This document shows positions 11,553-24,908 of a stretch of 64,000 bases of DNA, piece after piece; position 1 is the first letter of the stretch; each line of letters starts with the position of its first letter. The stretch comes from Dromaius novaehollandiae (Eukaryota; Chordata; Aves; Casuariiformes; Dromaiidae). The position numbers were made by a program, and so were the translations under genes. Under the pieces are notes generated by a model. The model was given only the letters and a program-made list of their open reading frames with translations. It did not search any database and was not told where the DNA came from. Location: positions 12,206,469 through 12,270,468 of the forward strand of contig NC_088112.1 of the NCBI RefSeq assembly GCF_036370855.1, written 5' to 3'.

Positions 11553-13551
11553 TCACTGGGCTGTGCAAGCACTGCAAGCTGGTGGGTTGCACTCTGCCCT
11601 CTTGGGAGAATCAGGGATGCTTTCTGAGAGCGGTGTGAGGCTGAGGAGTACTCTGTGTCTCTTGTAGGCTTTTGTTTGTCTGAACAGGGTGTCTGTTCCA
11701 TGCAGATAATCCAGCAGTCCCAGGACTCCATAGCACTGGTTGAACCTGCCAGCCAAAGAGAGGATAAACATCACTGAAAGGCACTGAAGTTACCTCACCC
11801 TTCCTATTTCCACCTCTTTGGACGAGCCACCCACGTCATTTCTCCTACTGTACCAGCCTCCCTCAAAGGCTTATCTTTCACACTTGTTGAAGCCTGGGTG
11901 AAACATCTCCTGGAACTCTCCTGCTCACTGCATCATTACCCAGAAATGATCCTGCTGAACAACAGCTGTCTTTTTCCGGGTTTGCTCAGAACTGTGGGAG
12001 CAGCTGGTCTGTAAGCTGGAGAGCTACATTGCTCTCCACATCTGTGTACTCCAAGGCCAGGCTGCCTAGAGACGCAGCTGCTGTGCTTCCAGCACTGCGG
12101 AAGCCATCAGCTGGCACAGCCATTCTGCCCAGATAGCCTGAGGTTTCTGGTGATCCATGTCCTGACATGAGCTGAGCTTCAGAGGAAATGACTGATAACA
12201 AGAGCTGGCTCTATGTTTTGGGTGTTGCCCTGCACTTAGGCTGCAGTAGAACTGCCGTGTTTTCTGTTTCTGCAGGAGAAGCAAACCACGTTAAAGGGAA
12301 TATTTGTATGAATTTAATGAGCATCTGGAAGCTGGGAACAATTCCTCCACTGCTTTGGTATGCATCTCTGAACAGCCTACTGAAACTATGCTCTCTCTAG
12401 TATAAAAGGTGGCTGAGAATTTTTGCCAGGTATTGACTGTGATTGGGCAAGATATCTGATCAGAATGCTGCTAATCCCAGTATATGGGGAAAAAGACAGG
12501 CAGGGTCCTTCTGCAAACTTGTATCAGCTATGCAGTTTGCCCTTGCTCTCTCTTTATTCTCCATCCTGTGCAGTATCTTCTAAACTTCTAGGAAGAACCT
12601 TGCAAAGAACCATCTTTGACCCTGAGCTTGTCTTGGGGAAGGCCAGGTGATATCTGTTACTTTAAATGGTTTGTGCTTTTCTCCCACATAATCTTAGGAA
12701 ACTTGAAACACCCAGCCTCAGCTGCTGTGTTTGTGCTTTGTTGAAAGTTTCCAAGCAAGCTGATGGAGAAATGTAGATCTCAGTGAGATGGCTGGCAGTT
12801 GCACAGGAGATCATCTGGAATCCTCTGAAATCCAGACTTGTGGTGTAACTGTTTTAAGAACTGACAGCATTTGTCCTATTAGGTGAACTGGAGACATTTC
12901 TCTGCTCGTACATGAGTTAGGCAAAACCATCTGATTGTCAAAAGGAGCTCTGCCAGTCAGCAGTGACAGTGCACAGGCAGGAGGGGAAGGGGAAGCTGAG
13001 CAGACGTACTTGAGGTGGTGGAAGTCATGGAATTCTGGCGACGGTAGGAGGGGCAGGTGGTAGCCACAGTGCGAAATGCTTGTTGTTAGAAGAACCAGGG
13101 AGAACCACACTGTGATTGAAGCAATATGAGACCCCATGATCATCGGGCCAGTCATGACAGGTAACGTATTGGAGAGCTAGAAACGAGAAGCAAAGTCTAC
13201 CTCATTAATGGGTCCACAAAATGCAGACTCTTCTCCTAGGAGCTGAGTTGCTTCACCTGGATGATACATTGCATTAGTTTTGTGCAAATACTGCAAAGGC
13301 AAGATCCCTCTGCAAATGCCTTACTAAAATTCCAACAACATCAAAGAAATAACTTGCTCTGAGGCAACTGAGTTATACTTGCTGCAAAACATAGCAACAG
13401 TCCAAGCCCCCTAAGCCTGTAGTAAAATTTACGTGTGAACTCAAAGATGGGGTGTGATGACAGTACAGTTTTAATAACTCTCCCTGGAGTCAGAGGTCTG
13501 AATTTGACCTTTGCTTTGGAAGAATGCTAAAGCTACTCTTGGGCAACCTAC

Positions 13552-13593
<42 letters not shown>

Positions 13594-16500
13594 CACTGGC
13601 CTGTGGGCATGTGCAGTTAAAGGCAGCAATGTGATGATTCCAACTGCATCACTTCATTGTATACTACCAGTAGCATAAATGGCTGTCATTGCCTAGACCA
13701 AGCTTACTGCACCAACTAGGCTCAGCTGGACTCCTGAATCTAAAAAGTAAGTTTGCTGCCCAAAGATTGACAATTTGTCAGACTGTGGTAGCTACAGTTC
13801 ATGGAGCTGGTGCTGCAACCCAGGACTGTTGTTACAGGAGATGGTACTTAGAAATGGAATAGTGGAACCTTCTACAGGTAGGATGTGTTTTCACGAGAAA
13901 TCTTGGCTGATGCAGAACTGGGAAATAGGAGAACTCTACAAACAGGGATCCAAGCCACCAATGACAGAAGGCTGAGTCCATGCAGTAACCCAGACTGTGT
14001 AAATGTTGTATCTCATGCTAAAGAAAATCTGTGCTCCCATGTCTCACTATGCTCAAGGAAGACCCATTCAATTATTTCCCTATTATTTTCCTTATTTGGA
14101 GGCATTTGGATCTGGCATTTGGAGTCCACTATAAACAGACAGTGTAACACTTCTGTAGCTAGACTTCTTGGAAATGCAGCTTAGCTTTCTCTCCCTAAAA
14201 AAGAAGCTTCTGAATGCCTACTTGCTTTCCTTCTTTTACCACTCCTCCTCATCCCACAGAAATCATACTCCATGCAGGAACTGGAGAGTGACCATGGGAG
14301 AATCCACTTACTATGTGTTCTACAGGGTGAGCATAAATGGAGACCACACCAATGGGGGCTGTCCATTCGTGGTGCTTCTTGTGAATGTGCTTATACAGGA
14401 GTGGGAGATGAGCAAGCCTAAGTAGAGAAAACAGAAACGTTGGTTTTGAGCCCCAATAGAAAGGAACACAGAGTAACATAACACTGAATTTCTGCTGGGG
14501 ACTTGCTCACACCTTTTCTTTAACATAGAGATTTTAGAGCAGCTGGGAATAAGAGTGTAGGACTTCTGGCACTGAGCCCTCACTCAGTGGATGGGTCCAC
14601 TGGCTGCTGTTAAACACAGAAGTCCAGACACATCCCATAACTCAAAGTCCCTGAATGACTGATTTGCTCAAACCTGGGAGTACCTTTCAGGAGAAGACTC
14701 GCTTTATTTTCACCATTTTAGATTTCTCCTACTGACAACTGTTAAAGACAGGATTTTAGATTACATGGGCCCTTAGTAAGAAATGGCCTTTTTAGGTTCT
14801 CTGTGTGCATTTGTCCAAAAGTGAAATCTACATATTTTTGGGAATGCTGTGCTTGCTGCCACACAGTCTCGAACGTTTCTTTTCTTCCCCGCTTTAGTGT
14901 TTTTTCCTTTAATGTTGGTGCCAGTGATCAGAAGGCCTACAAGTGTCAACATCTAGGCCCTGTTTGGTAGGTGCTGTATAAGTGAATGGGAGATCAGTCA
15001 TTGATCTCTTGAGCTTTATTCTTTGAGGATATTCAGTCTTGTTCCTCTCTTTATTTAGGGAGTTAGGTTACAGCTTTTGCAAAAAGCTAGCTGCTTTGTT
15101 TCTTCCTTAGCCTCCAAGCTGCTCCACATCTGTAATTGTACCTAAAACACTTCTGCTTGTTATAGTTACATGTAGTAGCCCAGTACCAAAACCTCATACA
15201 GTAAAGGTGGCTACCAGTACCTGTAAGTCTTCCCATTAAATACAAGATTGGTGGAAGAATGGGGACAGGCCTATTGCTGTCACAAAAGAGGGCTATAGTT
15301 CTTAAGCTTAAAGGCATGGGGACAGAGTTCCTGTGTTCAGCTCACCTGTGTGAATAATAGAAGAGAATTTCCTCTATTAAGGTGAAGATGCTCAGCTCCA
15401 CAAGGAACCAGTGGAAGGTGGGTAGTTCCTTGCTAAAGGTGTTGCCCCACCATTTCATGATGTAGAACATGGACATAAGCATTGGTAAGGAGACAAAGAA
15501 CTGATTACACAGCACTGTGTGTATCACTTGTTGCAATTTCTTTGTGTCCACCTGCAAAAGAGAAGTCAGGACTTCATGCTACGTCAGAAGCAATGTGGCT
15601 GTGAACTGGGAGGATAAAGAGCTTTAAGATGTATAAGATTTTTTCACATTAGTTTGGACATCAACTTTTTAATAAGCTGTCAAATAATCCAGATCTGATC
15701 AGTAGCATAATTACAAGATCTGCCTTCCTCTCTGCAGTTGATGTACAAGACTCGACTTGATTTTTCTTGAGTCCTATTGCCTTACAAGAGAAGAGCTTAA
15801 CAGGTTCTCCTCTCCTCTCCAAGCCTGAGACTGCAGGAAGTGTTTAGCCAGCAGCAGAAGCACAGTGAGAACTACTTACAGGATCATTCTTGCCCAGCTG
15901 AATGCGATACCGAGTAATGAAAGCTGGTTTTCCTGTTACATCAGCCACCATAAGGATTCCATTGAAGCTCCAGAAAACAAGGCTAGGAACCAGTGCAGCC
16001 CCTGTGACAGGAGGAAAAGGTAGAGATGTGTGAATAAATGGGATATATGGGTAAATCAGAAACAAAATACAGTGGACTAGTATCCAGAAGGCCCTGGCAA
16101 GGACCCAGCTGTGTGAGGTGAGCATTCCCTGCCCTGAGTTGCTTTAAAATGGAATACAGGTAGGTTCTGACACCATGGTAAGACCTAGGAGATAGTGAGG
16201 AATTAGAGTATGCAGGTGTCCCCTAAGCTGGAACTTGCCACAACTGAGGGTAAGAAAAGGCTCTTCTGGGAGGTTGTGGGGTTCTCTGTCGGGGTGGTTT
16301 TTAAATACAAGTTGGACATGGTTGAGTTGATCTTCACACCTTGCAACATCCCTGCCAGGCCTGTTTACCAACTGTTAGTGACAGACAAAAGAGTTGTACA
16401 GGTGCTACAGCAGGAGTAGAATTCACTGATTTGCTTTAGTTTTCAGCAATTAGTTCTACTGAGTCATTCAGTTCTCACAGGAGCAAAGAGCGTGGCTTCA

Positions 16501-19500
16501 CAGAAAAGACACTTCTGTGCTTTCAGCAGCAGTAAAAAGATCAAATTTTTAATCTGTATAAGCTGTCTAATGATGAGCTAGTCCAAAGGAAGCACAGCTG
16601 CACTGTATCAGTTGCGGATGGCTTTGAGGCCTATATATGCTTTTTCAGTGGGGGATTCGTGAATATGGGGAGGCATGTCCATGTCCCTCTTCTAGAGGCA
16701 ACAGCTGGATGGCATCCTTCGTACAGTGGAGGGTTGTTAACCTGAGAACTCACCAAAGAGGAAGATTGACCACTCCCTTCCCTCAAAAAAGCAGTAGAGC
16801 TTTAGCCATTTTGCTTGCCAGAAATAGCCTGAAGTCTCCCAGATCTTCTGTATGTACCTGTGGGAATAAGTGTTCTTAGTCACCCATCTTTTAATCAACC
16901 ACTTCTCCTACCTCTGTCCAAAAAATGTTTCTCCTCAAGGCCTTTTGTTTGAATAATCTTACCGAGAAACAGAGTTTGTTAAGGCAGCGAATACGAGCAG
17001 CCCCATAACCAGGACAAAGGCAGTAATCTTCACAGTATCCCGGAGCTTCTCCTCCTGTGAGCAAGCAACAACAGTAAGCATGTGCTGCTGTGTCCTACAC
17101 TAGCCTTTCTTTTATTTGAAAAAGAGGAGATAAAGTGGACCATCATAGGATGACCTTTGTTTCACAAACACACTAAAGAATACAGTAACAAAGTTGTTGT
17201 AGGACGCAGTGTGTTGGTGGTGGAGTGCATGCATGCATCCATCTGCCATGCTTACAAAGACTTGAAGTGTTATTGACATGGAATTTCTCTGGAATAACCA
17301 AAGGGAGAGAAAGGACCACTGACTTTTTCCCTCTCTGTTTTTATTGGGCATATTTCTCAACGTCTAGAGGAGTATCTGGGGCTTTTGGATAACGCAACAG
17401 TAGGAATAGAAGACCTGGGAGTAAGGAATGATACTCTATCACCTTTCTCGCTCTGCCAGTATATTCTCGCTCTCACTGTGTAATACACTTTCCCCCTGCA
17501 GTAACAAAGAACTTCTGTGCCTGGATGACCTGATTAACAGCCCCAGTTGATTCAGAACTGCTTCTCTCAACATCATTCCTGGCTTTGAAGATTGATTCTG
17601 AAGACACACTCATGTACCCAGAAGTTTGCCTTTTGTTCCCAACAGCAACAAAAGTCTAATATGATAAATTACCTCTCCCTACATAATTTACTTTGCTGTG
17701 CTTTTAGCCCATCACAGATATGACACAATTCTAGTACTAAGAGTACAACTTGGCTAGTAGATACCATGGGCCATCTGTACAGAGCAGCTATACATTCACA
17801 AGGAGCTAAAATACTGAACTTTTCAAAAGTAAGAAGTAATCTGTATTCCTGGATTCAGTCATGGAAGTGCTATCTACTGAATACTCCTGCATAGAGCACA
17901 AAGGCAACTGTGATGTTTGCATGACTTTTATCACAGTAAAGGTTTTAACTACACAGAGCAACCGCAAGAGTCAGAAAATGATCCATGGGACCTCTTGAGT
18001 CTAGTAATACAAATATTCCAAAAGCTGTATTCAATATATTTTGAGTAGTCAAAAACTCAAAATCAAGCTGTTCAGCAAAGACATGGCAAATATGTAATTA
18101 ACCATCTGTCTTTTAAAATAGCCCAAGTTGGAATTGGTTCTAGAGTCCAGAAATCTTAGGCTGGGTTTTCTTGAGTGAATATCCATAATATTTATCTGCA
18201 GGGTAAAGGATGAAAAAAAACCCCAATGCAATTCAAAAATAATATAGTGTAATAACCAGCTAGTGTCTTGTTTACAACTCTGTCCTTCCTGGTTGACTGC
18301 GTTGTTGTCCTGCAAAACCAGACTGGAGTGAAAATAGCATGATCCATTGTTGCTGTCCTGTTTGTCTCCTGTCAGAGAGGACAAACAAGAGAGACAGCTC
18401 GCTAATAAATGTTGAGTGCAGGTGTGTTTATAGTAACACAATACAGAGAAACCCTCTCTATACAGCTTTCAATGTTAAGAGCTCTTTAAAATTCTGTAAA
18501 ACAGCTACAGAATATTTACCATCACTGCCCAGAACCTTTATGCAATATTTATCTGTCCTGGGATAAAACTTTGCTGATAAGGACAGAAACTTTCCTCATT
18601 AAAGCAAACAAACATCTGTTACTGTCATCTGGGTTTTTATCAAATTAGCAACTGGGGAGGAAGTAATTTAAAGGACTCTTGCCCTACAGCCTTAATAGGC
18701 TTATATTAAAAGCAATATAATCAGCTGCCACCATTATCACTGAGTGTACTGAACTAGAAATGCAAGGCTGGTGGAAGAGCTATCTATTCCAGCTTCAGAT
18801 AGCGCATGCTGGATTTTGGGCTGGAGATTTGCTCTCTTAGCATTTTCACACTTCCAATTCCATTCATGTGACAACTCATGCATGCTGACATAAGGTAAGA
18901 ATTCTTTAATCTTTAGACCCTGTAATACCATCTATGTATACTTCAGGAAAAAAAAGTTACAACAGCTATATAAGGCTTAGAACACTTTAACAGTGTCTAT
19001 AATAAGTTAATAGTGTCCTATAAATCCTTCTTTTTCTTGGGATGAAGAAAGAACATACCAAAGAAAAGCATTAATGTCTTAGAGTGTCAGAATTTTTAGT
19101 TAAGCCAAGCAGTATTTCAGGCACTTTGGTGTCTTCCAGCTGAAGATCTCAAAGAGTTTCAAAAACTCATAACTTCTAATGCACATTTGAGACTACGTAT
19201 GTCTTGCTTGAGACAGGGCAGAGTTGCTAAAGCTTGCCACTTACGCTATTTTAAAAGCCCTTTGGCTAGAAACTGTCTTGTTTGAGACTCTGCTTTTATT
19301 GCATGTGAGGAAGTGATTATGTAAATAAACCCCACTCAATATAATTACAAAAGAAGCAGATTTTACATTAAAAAAATCCTGTTCATCAAGTCCAGTTCCC
19401 TGCTAACACCCTGTTTCTCTTTATGCTAAAACAGCTCCAGCACAATGGTTCCCAAATTGTGATCCACAGATCACCTGAGATCTTGTCCTTAGAGAGCTTG

Positions 19501-19950
19501 CAAAAGCTGGCAAACTCCTGAAGTACAGAATAGCACTGCTGCCTGCAAATAAAGAGACTAGGGCATACCAACTAGGAAACATACTGTTGAGTGTGACCAC
19601 TTTGAGGACTGGGCCTAGTTAGATGGCCCAGCTTCTGGCTACACTGGAGTGCTGTGGTCTCTTGCCATGCCAGCAAGGATAACAGGCTCTTCACTACTTG
19701 GTGCTGTAGCTGCAGCCCACTGAAAGGGGAAAAAAATGCTGGGTAAATGTTGCTGTAGTGACAAGTGATAAGCTCCTAGTTGTATTAAAATCATCAGAAC
19801 ACAAAAATGTTTGCCACTTCTCTTAGAAGCTGATTCAATACATTTGGTCTTCCAAAACGCCTGCATAACACTTCCTTTAAAAGTTGACCTTTGAGTCTTT
19901 ACCTGCTTCCGCTGCTCAGCCACAGTGGAATAGCCAGAGTCTCTTTTCAT
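11553..19950 (-). CDS. FAXDC2: FAXDC2, membrane fatty-acid/sterol hydroxylase-like protein (complete coding region)
   Basis: Eight coding exons in transcript order: 19903-19950, 16963-17054, 16754-16857, 15880-16001, 15346-15551, 14312-14417, 13010-13176, 11553-11745. All are GT-AG and in phase (1038 nt, 345 aa; human is about 333). Hydrophobic segments lie near residues 24-43, 83-101, 135-156 and 246-262. The three His boxes of the integral-membrane di-iron hydroxylases are intact: H190-x3-H194, H203-x2-H206-H207 and H276-x2-H279-H280. The family includes methylsterol monooxygenase and hydroxylates lipids at the ER using O2. FAXDC2's own substrate I treat as unsettled. The first ATG lies exactly at a splice acceptor, so the 5' UTR is on an upstream exon. 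The C-terminus (about 14 aa, CNPPACSACTAQ) runs past the human end. All introns are short except the first coding intron and the 5' side. Confidence 0.95.
13555..13591. repeat. Poly(A) tract, 37 bp
   Basis: An uninterrupted run of 37 A in the FAXDC2 intron between 13177 and 14311. No retroelement body was recognised next to it. Confidence 0.9.
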
Positions 19951-21584
19951 CTGAAATAAAAGAGATCTAAGTAAGTGAACACTGTACAGCTGGAGGGTGG
20001 AAAAAAACACTGCTGAGAACAGCAAATCCCCACAACTTCAGTTCAGCTGCAAAACTGTAAAATCCCATCTTTGTTTTGGTCCCGTATTTCCTGAAGTGTG
20101 TTAGTATTGTCCCAGAGAGCAAACGGAGATGCAAGGGCAACAAAAAGAATGGGAGAACACCTAAAACCAAAGTTTCTGACTGTTGCACTGATGTGTTGTA
20201 ACACAGCTTCCTCCCTTGATCTGGCATGCCAAGCAAATGATGATATGGGACATGCACTCTTCCCTAATGAAGACATGCTATTAAACTAACACCAATGAAA
20301 AAAAAAAATCCTACTATAACAATGTGAATCTGTGCCATGAAGAATTAACACAGTAGAGACCACACACCGTTCATTCACATGGCCAAAGAACTGTGTGTTA
20401 GAGCTTGAGAATATGATAAGGGAGATAATCATATTTGCTTCAAGTCCAGCTACAGTTAATAATGACTGAAATTCATTAGAAAGATGATATTGTATTACCT
20501 TTATGATTCTAGCAAGCCTCTTGGGAATACTGCTTCTGCAGCGTTTCAGAAAGGAGGCCTACACTGCCAAAAAAAAAAAAAAGTCCTTGTATTAGACAGG
20601 AGATGCCACCTTAGTTTTGAACTGATAGCCTTCTGGGTACATTCTTACAAATGCAATGCTGTTTATTTGCAAGTGCTTCCGGCTCTATTTCCCTACAATA
20701 TGTTAGTATGCAGGTCAAAGGGCATGACATTAAAATCAGACACTTTCTTCCTACTCGGGTTTCTGCTTACTTGTAGACAGAAAGGGATGAGGCAAGTTCA
20801 CTGAATCAGTCATTTCAATGGAAGCAATTGATACTAAACAATTACGGGAAGAAAAAAGGATTAGGCAAAAAGTGATTTGACACTAGAAACCATGAGCCCT
20901 AACTTCCAAATCCATATTTTGACACTAGGGTTGTATATGCTTCTATGGGAAATGCTAGCTTTTTGTAGCAACCTTAAAAAAAATAAACGAGTTAACTTTG
21001 TGCCAAAAGGAATAGTGTGAGAAGTGCTCCAAGGTGCTATTGCTTAAAACAGGAATGCATTAAGGAAGTCACAGTGTTCCAGGACTTCTTTTCTTTCCCT
21101 ATATCTAGAGCTCCTCACTATTGGACTTTATGAGCTACTAGAGCTAGTCTACAAGCTCATCCATATGTTTTTGTTTTCAATACATCAAGTCTGCCAACCA
21201 CAATCTTATTGAAAAAAAATATAACCAGACTGTAACATGTGTGATGAAGAAAACCTCTGAGTAACAAGCAGAAATAATGTGCTAGTCTGAATAGAACAGT
21301 GTAAATAACTTGCTGCAGGATAAACTGATCTTATCTTCTTTTGCAAAAGACCTCCTGATCATGATGATGTATTTTATGTTACGCAGCATACAGTATATTC
21401 ACAGCTTGTCACACAGGTCCTCCTGGTGCAGGTGTGCCTACTGGCTCTAAGAAAACACTACTAATAGTTGAAATATGTTGAGCTTGAATAATCTATTCCT
21501 TTTTTAGGCTTTGCTCCATTCCAGCCTCTATTCTAAGTTTGCTTGTACAAGTCTTATCTTTTAAAGATGCTCTACTTCATTACA

Positions 21585-21880
21585 TAAGATCACAGCATAA
21601 CTGCAAGGGACCTCCAGAAGTCCAACCCCTTCCTCAGGCTAGGGCCAAGTTTCAAGTTAGATCAGGCTGCTCAGAGCCTTGAACAGCCAAGTTGTGAGCA
21701 GCTCCACAGAGGGAGATTACACAGCTTCTCTGGGAAACCTGTTATCAGTGTTTGACCACCTTCACTGTAAATTTTTTTCTTTGTATCTAAGTCAGAATTT
21801 CCCTTGTTATATCTTCCAGTCTTTGCCTCCTGCTCTTTTGCTGTACACCTCCCTGTCTTTCCTACAACCACCCAATATAT
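21585..21880 (-). mobile_element. CR1 LINE fragment (3' part), old copy
   Basis: The plus strand reads as a diverged reverse complement of the CR1 3' end: aagggacctccagaagtcc, then atcaggctgctcagagcctt, cacagcttctctgggaaacc, and a tract that ends near ctgtacacctccctgtcttt. These follow the consensus order. CR1 is the dominant LINE of birds and other sauropsids. The fragment lacks the ORFs and has many substitutions. It lies in the likely FAXDC2 5' intron. Confidence 0.8.
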
Positions 21881-23442
21881 CTAGTTGAAAACAGCAATAT
21901 GAAATTAGTCTATTGCCACAGCAGAGTCAATAGTGTTGGCTATAGTTTTCTGTGGTTAAAGAGATTATTCTGTCTTCAGATGATCTTGTAGCAGACAACA
22001 CTGGATCTTAGAGAAACTGATATAAAAGGGTTACTTGATTGCTATTAGTAGCTTGTTGGAATGTGGTGCTCCAAAAAGACTCCATCGAGCAGTGCTGAGT
22101 CAAATTCTGCTAAATCTTAAGCATGCAAAAGGCTAGAGAGCAGAGCACAGTGAATAGTGTGACTCTGCTTCAAGTTCTTACAAACGGAAAGAACCATTGC
22201 TGGATCCTGTCTTACATTCTGTGAGTTTGGAAAAGAGTTAAAATAATAGTCACATTTATTGTCCTCTTCCTTTTGTAATTATCAAATTATGACAGAAGTC
22301 TTACTTAGGCAAAGCCTTCCAGTTTGAAACAGCGCTGCCATGGCTGCTTTTCCTCCCTCACTCCAAAATCTCAGCATGCTACATTAATTGTCACATGTAC
22401 AGAATAAAATCTTACATTACTTATATTAAAGCAAGATAAATTTTGATGGATCATGTTTTTCCCCAACATCTCATTACCTACTCTTTTTGTTGGATAATGT
22501 TGTCTCTTCTGACCCAGAATACACCAAATACATTAGCAGAAGCATTCATGTAACCATGGCTGTTTTGGCAAACCAAAAATCCGTCCAGCTTCTTGGCACT
22601 GAACTCATGCTGGCATGTCAGACAGCCCAGAATCAACCAATGAAGACCTTGGTTGGCTGTAGCCATTTCAAAATATTACACAGAACTGATGCTGTTTAAA
22701 AGAGTTCCTTTTAGGTTATTTCAAACTAGTTAATACAAAATTTGATTCAAACCAAATTCTCAACCATAAAGTAAAAATAATTATTTTGCCAATCACACTC
22801 TCAATGTAAAAGGGAAAACATATACTAGTCAGTAAAGAATTGTAATACAAAATATAATTTTTATTCCCAAATACTTCATCATTTCTCCAGCAACTGTTCA
22901 TTAAGTAAAAGATCTGTTTTCACTGAACTTATCATTTCAGTTATTAGAAAAAGCTAGTCTGTCTACGTCAGGTTTTAAAATGCTTGACATGATCTGAAAA
23001 GAAAACCTTTAGAAAGTCTAAAAAGAAAAAAAAAGGAACTGCCATATTTTTTACATCTCTTTTAAAATTTACATTATTTTTTGTGTCCCACATCTGTTGT
23101 CCCCTTATGTTTCCTCCTGCCAAAACAGTCCCAAGCTCTGGCTGCACAGGTGCCCACTTCTTCTTGTACTTACCCAGGATGTACGTCTTGTTCTGACACC
23201 AACCACATAGTCATGTTGCTGGCAGGCGCAGAAGCTGAACAACAGGTTATGGCTGTAGTGATGGACTGACTGCCTAGCAGTCACTTGGTATGCCTTTTTC
23301 CCTCCTGCTTGAGTCTTCAATTTTAGAACTTACTCCACTGGAATCAACCCTTACAGCGCACAGTGCCCAAGAAAGAAAAAAAGGCTACAGCTATTTGTGA
23401 AAATACAGAACTCATAAAAATGAAAACTTAAGGACCACCTAC

Positions 23443-23544
23443 CTGGTCACCCCAAAAGTTGCATATTAGCCACGCTGTATGGACAGACACAGGATTATAC
23501 TTCGTGTCTGGTGGCTCTCCTACTGTGCCAAGCACCGCATGGAT
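23443..23544 (-). other. Candidate 5' UTR exon of FAXDC2
   Basis: On the minus strand a good acceptor (ggctgctttcag) and a strong donor (CAG|GTAGGTGG) flank 102 nt that are open in one frame for 34 codons, a frame that would join FAXDC2 in phase. The residues match no FAXDC2 sequence I know, so an untranslated leader exon is more likely. It would carry a six-codon upstream ORF (ATG at 23540-23538). No transcript evidence is available. Confidence 0.35.
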
Positions 23545-24842
23545 CTGAAAGCAGCCAGAGTTCCTAGAAAAAGCTTACAATCATATTTTAAATAGATACA
23601 TGACATTGCCTTTAAATTATTCCCTTGAAGCTTCTGTTTTCAAGCTACTATGCACTTGGACTCTCGCTGCCCATTCTTTGCTCACCTCCTGCTGGCTGTA
23701 GCCTAGGAGAGTTTCTCTGTGTCTATTCAGAGCCCAGAGTTCAACTCCTCACCTTTCACCACCTCTGCGGAAACTTTATGAGGGCTTAGGCAAAGGCGAC
23801 AGGGGTGTGTTTCCAAGCAAGAGCTGGTCGTCCCCTCCCAGACAAGTCATGTGAAGCCAGTGCCATGTCACTCTTAGTACTGCCAGGGTTCCCTTTGCAT
23901 ATGCACATGCTGTCACTCAGTTAAGCATCTGGAATACATCTCTGCAGGTGAAAGCTTTTCATCAAGAGTTAATGGTTATATCTGAGAATAAAAAAGCCAG
24001 CTATGCCTTAAAAATGAGTATTTTTTATAATGCACTAACTCATGTTTAGAGCACAAAATAGCTCGTATCAGTGCAACTGAGCAAGTTAAAGGTGTATTTG
24101 TTAAAAACAGTAATTGTTATTGGGGAATCTGGCAAAAACCAGCAGTCCAGTTTTCATTGTAAGTGTTGCACTGTCTCTGTAAACTGCACGTACTCTTGTT
24201 GCTACACTGTGTCTCAAACCAGTGACATGTATTGGTACTATCTATAAGGAGAAGATGCAAATAAGTTAGAACGTGCTCAGTTGTGTTTAAATATGATGTT
24301 TACAGACCATAAAGTCTGCAGTTATGATTCTGCAGGTACCAAGATGTAATTTGCAGTAGCATTTCTTTATAATGCAGATGTGGCCCCAATATATGTTATT
24401 TACCTAATGTACAGTGCCCTCTTATGAACTAAGCTCTGAGAAGTGAGGGTGTTACTCACCATAACTTTCTAGATTTATTTTTCCACACAAGGAAAAGCAA
24501 GGAATATCTCCTTTCCCTCCCAGTTAATCTTGTCTGGTGCATTCACAGGTGAAGCAATACATACCGCTATTTCGTAAGCAACATCTCAGCTAGCAGTGGT
24601 TAGAACTGTAGAGAGATGTGCAAGCACGAATAATGACAGTGCCTTGCTGCCTGTGCCTGGTTTCTTGTACCTAGCACTATACCTATGCTGTTATCAATTA
24701 ACTTTTTCTGGAAGGAGAATATTCCCAAAACTCCCCTCCCAATATCACACAGTTTGTCCTCTTAGTGCTGTAAACATGCGCTATTGCTTCAAGTCAGATT
24801 TAAGACTGTATTGTTGTTTTCATTGACACTTCCTCTTGACTA

Positions 24843-24908
24843 ATTCTAACTATTCCCCGGGCGGGGGGGATTAACTATTCTAACTATTCCCCCCAGTGGG
24901 GAATAGTT
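24843..24908. repeat. Direct and inverted repeat cluster (hairpin)
   Basis: The 16-mer ATTCTAACTATTCCCC occurs at 24843-24858 and 24877-24892. An inverted 11-mer copy, GGGGAATAGTT, lies at 24898-24908, giving a perfect 11-bp stem with a 5-nt loop. Confidence 0.9.

Noticed and set aside
13555-13591. Poly(A) tract as the tail of a processed pseudogene or SINE
   Set aside because: No coding-like or polymerase III-like sequence lies directly upstream on either strand, so it is kept as a simple repeat.
19371-19470. Weak CR1-like phrase near catcaagtccagttccctgc
   Set aside because: The similarity covers only about 25 bases by eye and the consensus order does not continue.
22478-22699. Overlapping 62- and 70-codon open frames on opposite strands
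   Set aside because: No recognisable protein family, no convincing splice signals, and located in the likely FAXDC2 5' intron.
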